Assembly (NCBI GenBank): GCA_030598075.1
Contig: JAUVQP010000049.1
Span: forward strand, 1 to 9,143
Source: Miltoncostaeaceae bacterium
Lineage (GTDB): Bacteria > Actinomycetota > Thermoleophilia > Miltoncostaeales > Miltoncostaeaceae
DNA length: 9,143 nt
Direction: 5' to 3'
The notes below the pieces were generated by a model that was not told the origin of the DNA, did no database searches, and saw only the letters and a program-made list of their open reading frames with translations. The stretch's first letter is position 1. Every line of letters starts with the position of its first letter. A program made the translations under genes and the position numbers. Below, piece by piece: positions 1-6,378 of this stretch.

Positions 1-99
1 CGCCTCGAGACACCCTGACGGATACACAACGCGCTCGCACGAAACCGGGCAGTCGCGGCACGAGCCAGCCCCCCCGGGAAGGAGCGGACGAGAGCTCAT
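1..99 (-). CDS. Cysteine-rich hypothetical protein, N-terminal fragment
   Basis: An ATG at 99-97 opens a frame of 33 codons that leaves the window at base 1 without a stop. The peptide holds a tight cysteine cluster, C14-x2-C17-x3-C21-x8-C30, in the context GSCRDCPVSCERVVYPSGCL. Such spacing is typical of small zinc- or iron-sulfur-binding modules, but I do not recognise the family with certainty. The frame stays open back to the dnaE stop, and this is its only ATG; there is no GTG or TTG in between. No Shine-Dalgarno sequence is visible before the ATG, and a 7-codon frame starting at 120 ends in TCATGA over it. It lies downstream of dnaE on the same strand (124 bases from dnaE stop to this start), so it could be read from the dnaE transcript. 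Codon use (several NNT codons) is less biased than in the neighbours, which lowers confidence that it is translated. Confidence 0.45.
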   Translation of the reverse strand, partial: MSSRPLLPGGAGSCRDCPVSCERVVYPSGCLEA

Positions 100-222
100 G
101 AGGCGTCTGTGGTGATCATGGTTGTGTCGGCACGGCGATCGTCGGGGCCATGGAAGCCGTTCGGCGAGAGGGAGGTCGAGGGCGGTTCGCGCTCGGTCGG
201 GCAGTGACCGCTCGACGCGGCC
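100..222. other. Spacer downstream of dnaE
   Basis: This short gap separates the dnaE stop from the cysteine-rich start. The only structure I see is a weak inverted repeat CGGTC (194-198) / GACCG (206-210) with a 7-base loop and no T-run, just after the dnaE stop. It is too weak to call a terminator, so read-through into the next gene is possible. Confidence 0.25.
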
Positions 223-3200
223 TCAGGACGCGATGCAGTGCTCGCCGAACAGCGTCTTCAACGAATCCTTCAGGCCCGTGGCCTGCGCGTCAACCGCGAA
301 GTCGTCCCCCAGTCGAAGTCGACGCGAGCCCTCGGACGACGCGATGTCGACCACGACCGGAACCTCGCCGCGATTCTCGATGAGCAGCCGCCTGAGCTGA
401 TCGAGCTGCTCCTGCCGCACGCCGCCGGGAATGGTGAGCGACAAGAACTCCTCGCCGCCGCCGGGATCGACGAGAAGCGCCGCGATGGACTTGGCGACGA
501 TCTTGGTTTCCCCTTCGCCCTTCTGATCGACCCGGCCGGACACGGTGATGACGGCGTCGGGCTGGATGAGCTCGCGGAACTTCGCCAGAACCGCGGGGAC
601 GACGACGACCTCGACCGAGCCGAGCCGATCGCCCACCGTGACGAACATCATGGCCTCGCCTCGACGCGTCGTCACCGCCTTGGTGGCGCTCACGAGCCCG
701 CCGATCGTGATGCTCTCCCCGTCGGGACGGTCGGGGAGGCACGACAGATCGCAGGTGACCTCCCGCGCCAACTGCCGCCGGCAGCCGTCGAGCGGATGGC
801 TCGTGACGTACCAGCCGAGAGACTCGCGCTCGCCGGTGAGCAACTCCTCCCGGGGCATCTCCGCCGCATCGATCGGCAGATCGAATCGGGCCGACGCCGC
901 CTCGGGATCGTCGTGCCGGCCGAAGAGGGACTCCTGGCCGGCCTCGGCGTCCGACCGTTGCCGCGCCGCCTGCCCCATCGCCGCGGGCAGCGCGTCGAGC
1001 ATGCCCCGCCGGGTGGCGCCGGTGGAATCGAGCGCGCCGGAGCGGATGAGGCCCTCGAGGGCCTTCTTGTTGACCTGGGATCCTTCCAGGCGACGGCAGA
1101 AGTCCCAGAGCGACTCGAAACGGCCACCCTCGTCACGCGCCGCGATGATGCTGGCCACGGCGTTCTCGCCGACACCCTTGACAGCGGTCAGCCCAAAACG
1201 GATCTCGCCCGACGGGACCACCGCGAAACCGGGTGCGCTCTCGTTGCAGTCGGGCGGCAGAACCTCGATGCCCATGTCGCTGGCCGCCGAGGCGTAGAAC
1301 GGCACGCGATCCTTGGTGTCCATGACCGAGCTCAACAGGGAGGCCATGTACTGGGCCGGGTGGTTGGCCTTCAGGTACGCCGTGCGATAGGCGAGCAGCG
1401 CGTAACAGGCCGCGTGGCTCTTGTTGAACGAGTAGTCGCCGGCGCGCTCGCAGAGGTCCCACAGGCGACGAGCCACGGCGCGCGCGGTGCCACTGCCCTC
1501 GCAGCCCTCTATGAACTCGTCCTTGAGCGAGGCCATGAGCTCCTTGTCCTTCTTGCCCACCGCCTTGCGCAGGTCGTCCGCGCGCGAGGGCGAGAAGCCG
1601 GCGATCGTGCGCGCGATCGCCATGAGCTGCTCCTGGTAGACGGCGACGCCGTACGTCGGGCCGGTGATCGGCTCGAGGCGCGGATCGTCGAGGGCGACCC
1701 GGCTGGGGTCGCGCTTGTTGCGCGCGTAGGTCGAGATGAACGCCATCGGTCCGGGGCGGTAGAGCGCCACCAGCGCGATGAGGTCCGCGAACTCGGTCGG
1801 CCGGACCTCGCGGAGCGCATCGCGCATGCCGCTGGACTCGAACTGGAAGACGCCGATGCCATCCCCGCGCGCCAGCATCTCGTAGCTCTTGGCATCGTCG
1901 AGCGGAACCGCCTCGATGTCGAGGTCTTGACCGAGGCCGTCCCTGATGAGCGCGAGGCACCCGTCGATGACGTCGAGGTTGCGCAGGCCCAGGAAGTCCA
2001 TCTTGAGCAGCCCGAGGGCCTCGACATCGTGGTCGGGAACCTGTGTGACGACGTTCCCGTCGTCGTCGATCCTGACCGGCAGATAGTCGGTGATGTCGCC
2101 GGGAGCGATGACCACCCCGGCCGCGTGCACACCCTCGTTCCGAACCAAACCCTCAAGGGGGAGGGCCGTGTCGAGAATCTCCTTCGTCGTCGGCTCGGCC
2201 CTGTAGGACTCGGCGAGATCGTTTCCACTCGCCATGGCGTCCTTCAACCTGATGCCGATCGGCCGCTCGGGCACAAGCTTCGCGATGCGGTCGACCTGGC
2301 CGTAGCTGTGGCCGAGCACGCGCCCGGAGTCGCGGACCACCGCTCGGGCCAGCAGCTTGCCGAAGGTGCCGATGCGAGCCACGGCACTGCTCCCGTACTT
2401 CTGGGTGACGTAGCGCACCACGCGGTCGCGACCGCCCACCGAGAAGTCCGTGTCGATGTCCGGCATGCTCTTGCGCCCCGGGTTGAGGAAGCGCTCGAAG
2501 AGCAGGCCGTGCTCGAGCGGGTCGACGTCGACGACGCGCAGCGCGAAGGCCACCAGCGAGCCGGCGGCCGAACCGCGGCCAGGGCCGACCGACACGCCGT
2601 TCTCGCGCGCCCAGCGCACGTAGTCCCAGACGATAAGGAAGTAGGCGCTGAAGCCCATCTCGTCGATGACGTCGAGCTCGAAGCGGAGACGGTCGCCCGC
2701 CTCGGCCGGCCGACTCCGCCCATAGCGACGGTCGAGGCCCTCGCGGCATAGCTCATCGAGGTACTGCGCGGGGGTCTTGCCGTCGGGCACCGGGAACTGC
2801 GGAAGCCGGAATGCGCCGAGCGGCAGGTCGAGCTCGGCGCAGCGCTGGGCGATCTCGACCGACACCGCGATCGCGTCGAGATTGTCGGGAAGCGCCTCCG
2901 CCATCTGCGCGCCGGTCTTCAGAAAGAACTGGTCCGTGTCGAACCGGAAGCGCTTCGGGTTGCTGAGCACGTCGCGGGTCTGGATGGCGAGGAGCGCCTC
3001 GTGCGCACGGGCATCGTCCTGGCAGACATAGTGGGCGTCGCAGGTGGCGACCGCCGCCTGGCCGCTCTCCGCGGCGAGGCGGGAGAGTTTGGTGTTGATG
3101 CCCGCCTGGACCGGTAGCCCCGAGTTCTGGATCTCGACGTAGACGTCGTCCCTGCCGAAGATCTGGACGAGCGTGTCCAGTTCCTGCCGCGCGGCGCCTT

Positions 3201-3651
3201 CGTCGTCTTTCTCGAGGTGACCGCAGATCGTGCCGGACAGGCAGCCCGACAGCGCGATGATGCCCGCCGAGTGCCGCTGCATGAGCTCGTGATCGATGCG
3301 CGGCCGCCGGTGGTAGCCCTCGAGATACCCCCCCGAGCAGAGCTTGATGAGGTTGAAGTAGCCCTCGTTGTTCCGCGCCAGCAACGTGAGGTGCGCGCGG
3401 CGCTCCTTCGTGGGCCGGGCGGCGCGATCGGGCACCACGTAGGCCTCGAGGCCCACGATGGGGATGACGTCGCGCTTCCTCGCCTCGCGGTACAACTCGA
3501 CGGCCCCGCTCATGACCCCGTGATCCGTGAGCGCCACGGCCTCCTGGCCCATCTCCTGAATCCGGTCGAGCAGGCGCCCGATCTTGCACGCGCCATCGAG
3601 AATCGAGTAGTCGCTGTGGACGTGCAGGTGGACGAAGTCGGGCTCTGCCAC
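223..3651 (-). CDS. dnaE: DNA polymerase III alpha subunit with active-looking PHP domain
   Basis: This is the catalytic subunit of the replicative DNA polymerase, 1142 residues, close to the usual DnaE length. The N-terminal PHP domain (about 5-280) keeps all nine metal ligands known from Mycobacterium tuberculosis DnaE1: H10, H12, D19, H44, E69, H87, C137, D205 and H207. The polymerase palm carries PDIDTDF (catalytic D400 and D402) and KMDFLG (D552), matching Escherichia coli D401, D403 and D555. The finger region contains GPGRGSAAGS (356-365) and SFNKSHAACY (741-750). A beta-clamp-binding motif QESLF lies at 906-910, and an OB fold at about 980-1060. The start is the GTG at 3651, encoding VAEPDFVHLHVHSDYS. 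An in-frame ATG at 3714 would add 21 residues encoded by atypical codons (AGA, CAT, TGT, TTG), so I reject it. No Shine-Dalgarno sequence precedes the GTG; a -10-like TAGCCT seven bases upstream suggests a leaderless mRNA. The identification is very secure; the exact start is moderately secure. Confidence 0.97.
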   Translation of the reverse strand: MAEPDFVHLHVHSDYSILDGACKIGRLLDRIQEMGQEAVALTDHGVMSGAVELYREARKRDVIPIVGLEAYVVPDRAARPTKERRAHLTLLARNNEGYFNLIKLCSGGYLEGYHRRPRIDHELMQRHSAGIIALSGCLSGTICGHLEKDDEGAARQELDTLVQIFGRDDVYVEIQNSGLPVQAGINTKLSRLAAESGQAAVATCDAHYVCQDDARAHEALLAIQTRDVLSNPKRFRFDTDQFFLKTGAQMAEALPDNLDAIAVSVEIAQRCAELDLPLGAFRLPQFPVPDGKTPAQYLDELCREGLDRRYGRSRPAEAGDRLRFELDVIDEMGFSAYFLIVWDYVRWARENGVSVGPGRGSAAGSLVAFALRVVDVDPLEHGLLFERFLNPGRKSMPDIDTDFSVGGRDRVVRYVTQKYGSSAVARIGTFGKLLARAVVRDSGRVLGHSYGQVDRIAKLVPERPIGIRLKDAMASGNDLAESYRAEPTTKEILDTALPLEGLVRNEGVHAAGVVIAPGDITDYLPVRIDDDGNVVTQVPDHDVEALGLLKMDFLGLRNLDVIDGCLALIRDGLGQDLDIEAVPLDDAKSYEMLARGDGIGVFQFESSGMRDALREVRPTEFADLIALVALYRPGPMAFISTYARNKRDPSRVALDDPRLEPITGPTYGVAVYQEQLMAIARTIAGFSPSRADDLRKAVGKKDKELMASLKDEFIEGCEGSGTARAVARRLWDLCERAGDYSFNKSHAACYALLAYRTAYLKANHPAQYMASLLSSVMDTKDRVPFYASAASDMGIEVLPPDCNESAPGFAVVPSGEIRFGLTAVKGVGENAVASIIAARDEGGRFESLWDFCRRLEGSQVNKKALEGLIRSGALDSTGATRRGMLDALPAAMGQAARQRSDAEAGQESLFGRHDDPEAASARFDLPIDAAEMPREELLTGERESLGWYVTSHPLDGCRRQLAREVTCDLSCLPDRPDGESITIGGLVSATKAVTTRRGEAMMFVTVGDRLGSVEVVVVPAVLAKFRELIQPDAVITVSGRVDQKGEGETKIVAKSIAALLVDPGGGEEFLSLTIPGGVRQEQLDQLRRLLIENRGEVPVVVDIASSEGSRRLRLGDDFAVDAQATGLKDSLKTLFGEHCIAS

Positions 3652-3658
3652 GACCCGC

Positions 3659-3664
3659 AGGCTA
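3659..3664 (-). promoter_or_regulatory. Candidate -10 box of a leaderless dnaE promoter
   Basis: TAGCCT fits the actinobacterial -10 pattern TANNNT and is followed by exactly seven bases and then the dnaE GTG at 3651. This places a transcription start at or next to the start codon, and no Shine-Dalgarno sequence is present. A weak -35 candidate, TTGTTT, lies 18 bases upstream. The core is GCTAGCCT. The plus-strand gene across the spacer has the same arrangement. Confidence 0.5.
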
Positions 3665-3788
3665 GCCGTCCCGTCGGATCGCAAACAACCTCTCGGGCGA
3701 TGTCTCGAGACCATGACGCCAGGGCTGCTCTGGTCCTCCGGGCGCTCGGACGCGGACCGTCCCCGTGCGGATCCGCCGAGGACTGCGC

Positions 3789-3794
3789 TAGCGT
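3789..3794 (+). promoter_or_regulatory. Candidate -10 box of a leaderless metallopeptidase-gene promoter
   Basis: TAGCGT fits TANNNT and is followed by exactly seven bases (CGGGCGG) and the GTG at 3802. The spacing is identical to that of the divergent dnaE box 125 bases away. The core is GCTAGCGT. No convincing -35 hexamer is visible. The GGGCGG before the GTG is a poor ribosome site, consistent with leaderless translation. Confidence 0.5.
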
Positions 3795-3801
3795 CGGGCG
3801 G

Positions 3802-4977
3802 GTGAGAGCGCTGACCCTCGCCGTCACGCTTCCCGTGCTCGCCGCGGTCGGCGTGGCCGGCGTCGTCCCGGATGCCGATGCCGCCGTCCGCAGGGTGGGC
3901 GATGGAAGGGGCAACACGATCACGTTCGACGTCCGCGCGAGCGGGGTCGACGTCAACGCTTACGCCCGCATCCTGAGGAACGCCGCGCACGGCCGCGAGA
4001 TCGGCCGCGTCACGATCCGGATCGTCCCGCGATCGACGATCGAGGCTCAGTGCGGCTCCCGCGACGCGGTCGCGTGCTACGGGGGCAGCTCCCGCGCCGG
4101 CACGATCATCGTGCCGGCCGGTCGCGGCGACACGGTACGCCACAGCCTGCTGCACGAGTACGGCCATCATGTGGACGCCAGCATTCGGACGCCGGCGGCG
4201 CAGCGTCGGGGGGGCGTGGGCGACGGGACGCCTCGCTGGTGGTCGACCCGCCGCATGGCCCAACGGGTGCGCCAAGGTCAGGTCTCGTTCACGTACTCGA
4301 AGGGCTGGGCGCGCGCGATCGGCGAGATCTTCGCCGAGGACTACGTCCAGCTTCACGTCGCCGGGCGGTACTCGATCTCCTGGCTCGCCCCGCCGGGCAC
4401 CGCCGTCCTCAACGCTCTCCGGCGCGACATTACGGGAACCGCGAGCGGCCCCGCGCCGGAGCGCGGCGGGGCGACCGACGACCCCGGGGTCGGACCCGGA
4501 GCCTCGGGGCGTGAGTCGATCACCTTCCCTTCCGCGGGCCGCATCCCGCGGGGGCGGACCGTGTCGATCCCCTTCGGCCTTCTCGGCTCCGGGCGCGGCG
4601 TGGACTTCACGGCCGAGCTGACCGGGCTCGGCGCTCCGGCGTCGGTTCGCACCGCGCTCATCTGCGACGGGCGGCGCATTACCGGAGCCTGGGGCCTCGA
4701 TGACAAGGACGCCCGCATCAAGCGTCGCAACCTGGGCCCCGCCGACTGCAGCATCACGATGACCAACGTCGGCGAGTCGACGGCGGCCTACGACGCGGAC
4801 CTGCTGCGCAGTCGGCCGCGGCGCGGCGGAGCCGCAGCACCCCCCACTCGCCGCCGATTGCCAGGTGGCGACCATCGGGCGACCAGGACCCCGCCGCGGC
4901 GCCGCGGAACCAGCGCACGAGCCCGGCGTCCTCCGGGCGATAGATGGCGAGGGACGCCGTGCGCGCGCCCTCGATGA
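3802..4977 (+). CDS. Secreted HExxH zinc-metallopeptidase-like protein
   Basis: The GTG at 3802 begins a 391-residue protein with a typical Sec signal peptide: an Arg near the start, a hydrophobic stretch over residues 4-22, and a likely AxA cleavage site around A25-D-A27. The catalytic candidate is HEYGHHVD at 118-125 (H118, E119, H122), with GEIFAEDY at 174-181 about 57 residues later offering E179 as third zinc ligand. This is the gluzincin plan and resembles the HExGHAvD...FFAE pattern of anthrax-lethal-factor-like (M34) peptidases; that family assignment is inference. A Cys pair (C84, C92) precedes the motif. After a Gly/Pro-rich linker (about 212-236), residues 237-335 look like a separate beta-rich domain with C288 and C316, perhaps a disulfide. 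Residues 338-391 are Arg/Pro-rich, have lost the third-position G/C signature, and overlap the antisense gene; they are probably not part of the original protein. Substrate unknown. Confidence 0.75.
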   Translation: MRALTLAVTLPVLAAVGVAGVVPDADAAVRRVGDGRGNTITFDVRASGVDVNAYARILRNAAHGREIGRVTIRIVPRSTIEAQCGSRDAVACYGGSSRAGTIIVPAGRGDTVRHSLLHEYGHHVDASIRTPAAQRRGGVGDGTPRWWSTRRMAQRVRQGQVSFTYSKGWARAIGEIFAEDYVQLHVAGRYSISWLAPPGTAVLNALRRDITGTASGPAPERGGATDDPGVGPGASGRESITFPSAGRIPRGRTVSIPFGLLGSGRGVDFTAELTGLGAPASVRTALICDGRRITGAWGLDDKDARIKRRNLGPADCSITMTNVGESTAAYDADLLRSRPRRGGAAAPPTRRRLPGGDHRATRTPPRRRGTSARARRPPGDRWRGTPCARPR

Positions 4978-5434
4978 CCCGTGCGGCCCGGAGCGAACCG
5001 TCGGGACTCTCGGCGGTGAAGGGCGCGTCCGGCCCGAGGTCCTCCGGCAGGAGCGGATCGGGCAGTCCTCTGAGCGGATCGTCCTCGGGCCGCTCCTCAC
5101 CGGCGGCCGCGAGATCGGGCAGGGTCCAGGACCGGCGAAGGCCGGGGCTGACCGCGGACAACGTCGTGTCGTCGCCGAACGACAGCCAGAAGGCCGGCTC
5201 GCGCGCCGCGCCGATCACGCAGACGGGGCCGGAGCCCACGGCCTCCGTCTCGTCGGAGAGGCCGACGAGGGGCAGACCGAGGCTCGGCGGCTGCGCCAGC
5301 AGCAAGCCGTGCGGCGACTCGGCGCGCCGCTTGCCCTGCCGAGCGCCGCGGTTCCGGACGAGCTGCGCGACAACGCTCCACGGACCGGGGTCGGTGGCGA
5401 GAAATGGCGGTGGTCCGATCGGCCGAGTACTCAT
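4754..5434 (-). CDS. Propeller-like hypothetical protein, third gene of the argG cluster
   Basis: This is a 226-residue protein without signal peptide or membrane segment, so probably cytoplasmic. The ATG at 5434 overlaps the stop of the upstream gene as ATGA and has a strong Shine-Dalgarno GGAGG (5444-5440) five bases away, inside that gene. The best-recognised part is a C-terminal blade-like segment, SWSPDGRHLAIGGEWGVLRL (183-202), typical of WD40/TolB-like propeller strands. It resembles the last blade of the preceding gene, which reads VVVGGDWGAVWLRD. The earlier part (40-180) has short beta-like stretches, for example PVCVIGAAREPAFWLSFGDD. At 226 residues it is short for a complete seven-bladed propeller. 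From about residue 210 the third-position G/C signature is lost, and the tail (AAGPRRRPPSTRRRWSS) is read from the antisense of the metallopeptidase gene, suggesting a lost natural stop. Function unknown. Confidence 0.65.
   Translation of the reverse strand: MSTRPIGPPPFLATDPGPWSVVAQLVRNRGARQGKRRAESPHGLLLAQPPSLGLPLVGLSDETEAVGSGPVCVIGAAREPAFWLSFGDDTTLSAVSPGLRRSWTLPDLAAAGEERPEDDPLRGLPDPLLPEDLGPDAPFTAESPDGSLRAARVIEGARTASLAIYRPEDAGLVRWFRGAAAGSWSPDGRHLAIGGEWGVLRLRRAAADCAAGPRRRPPSTRRRWSS
4802..4839. terminator. Inverted repeat at the convergent gene junction, possible terminator
   Basis: TGCTGCG (4802-4808) and CGCAGCA (4833-4839) form a perfect 7-bp inverted repeat around 24 very GC-rich bases that could pair further internally. 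It lies exactly where the coding signature of the plus-strand peptidase ends and that of the minus-strand protein ends. There is no T-run on either strand, so it would be a non-canonical, possibly bidirectional, terminator. Such short GC repeats also arise by chance in this composition. Confidence 0.3.
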
Positions 5435-6378
5435 TGCTTCCTCCCCGTGTCTCGGAGCCAGACGGCGCCCCAATCGCCGCCCACGACCACACCGTCGCCG
5501 GCGGGCGACGGGCTGATCGCGCGGGCGCCGTCCACGTAGCGAACCAGCGCCCCGTCGTCCGCGCGAACGAGCGCGGCGGCAGCGGGGTCGCCGTGCGTGG
5601 TGCCGAGCGCGACATGCTCTCCGTCGGCGCTCATGGCCAGGCTCAGCGAGCCCGCGATCGGCGCCGTCCACGACGCGATCCTCTCGCCCGCCTCGTCCCA
5701 GATCGACACGCTCCCGTCCGCGTGGCGCGAGGCGGCGCGCGGCGCGCTCGCCGCCCCCGCAAGATCGAGCGCGGGCGAGCCCTCCACGGGGTCGATCCCG
5801 GGCGGCCCGACCGCGGCTCCCACCGCCACGAGAAGAGTCTCGCCCGCGTAGCAGAGGGCGGCCGGGGAGGCGGCGTGCGTCGCCTGCTGCTCGCCGGCGG
5901 GAAGGGCGATCTCGGCGACCGCTCCGTCGGCGGCGGCGGCCAAGAGGCGTCCGTCGGCACGCAGCGCCACGGGACCGTCGCCCAGGTCGGCGGCGAGGTC
6001 GCCGAGGCTGGGCAGCACGACCGCGCGCCAACCGTCGTCGGCGAGGAGCAGCCCGACGTTCGACATCGCGGCGCCGAGCGCGCGCGAGAGCCCGGGAGGT
6101 CGGCGGTCGTGGAACCGCTCCAGCACGGGCGCACGGAAGGTGTAGGCAACGCCCGGCACACTCGCGACCGCGAGCTCTCCTCCCGCGACCATGGTCAGCT
6201 CGGACACCGCCGTGGGGGCGCCGTGGGCCAGAAGAAGACTCGGGCCCGGGTCGGTGGAAGCATTCGCGGGGGGCTCGCCCGGCGGAAACCCGAGACCGCG
6301 AGGCGTGCCGGCGACGCGGCTGAACGCCGGGACCTCCTTGACGTCGAGGCGCAGGCTCGGAGGCGCGGCGCGCCTCAT
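5431..6378 (-). CDS. WD40/beta-propeller-like protein coupled to argG
   Basis: This 315-residue protein is probably cytoplasmic; I see no signal peptide or membrane helix. The ATG at 6378 overlaps the argG stop as ATGA with no independent Shine-Dalgarno sequence, so its translation is likely coupled to argG. The sequence has repeated propeller-like strands with ADG/GDG turns: ALRADGRLLAAAADGAVAEI (138-157), DGSVSIWDEAGERIASW (221-237), AMSADGEHVALGT (248-260) and GDGVVVGGDWGAVWLRD (294-310). SVSIWD is a good WD40-type D strand. The N-terminal 50 residues are Pro/Ala-rich and do not look like blades. Such domains usually serve as protein-binding scaffolds; no catalytic residues are evident. 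The placement after argG is unusual, and I cannot name a function. It ends with TGA overlapping the next ATG (5434). Confidence 0.75.
   Translation of the reverse strand: MRRAAPPSLRLDVKEVPAFSRVAGTPRGLGFPPGEPPANASTDPGPSLLLAHGAPTAVSELTMVAGGELAVASVPGVAYTFRAPVLERFHDRRPPGLSRALGAAMSNVGLLLADDGWRAVVLPSLGDLAADLGDGPVALRADGRLLAAAADGAVAEIALPAGEQQATHAASPAALCYAGETLLVAVGAAVGPPGIDPVEGSPALDLAGAASAPRAASRHADGSVSIWDEAGERIASWTAPIAGSLSLAMSADGEHVALGTTHGDPAAAALVRADDGALVRYVDGARAISPSPAGDGVVVGGDWGAVWLRDTGRKQ

Noticed and set aside
238..2751. 837-codon open frame on the plus strand opposite dnaE
   Set aside because: It is the antisense of a certain dnaE gene. Its long openness follows from the GC-biased codons, and its peptide has no recognisable motif.
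3649..3714. ATG at 3714 as the dnaE start
   Set aside because: The intervening codons (AGA, CAT, AGA, TGT, TTG, CGA) do not match the gene's strong G/C third-position bias, and the region contains the likely -10 box.
3217..3801. Upstream extension of the plus-strand peptidase frame
   Set aside because: It is antisense to dnaE and would bury the signal peptide in the middle of the protein.
3652..5100. Minus-strand frame extending far upstream of the dnaE start, which would give a 1625-residue protein
   Set aside because: The added part runs antisense to the metallopeptidase gene and over two other genes, and looks like low-complexity shadow sequence. DnaE is complete from 3651.
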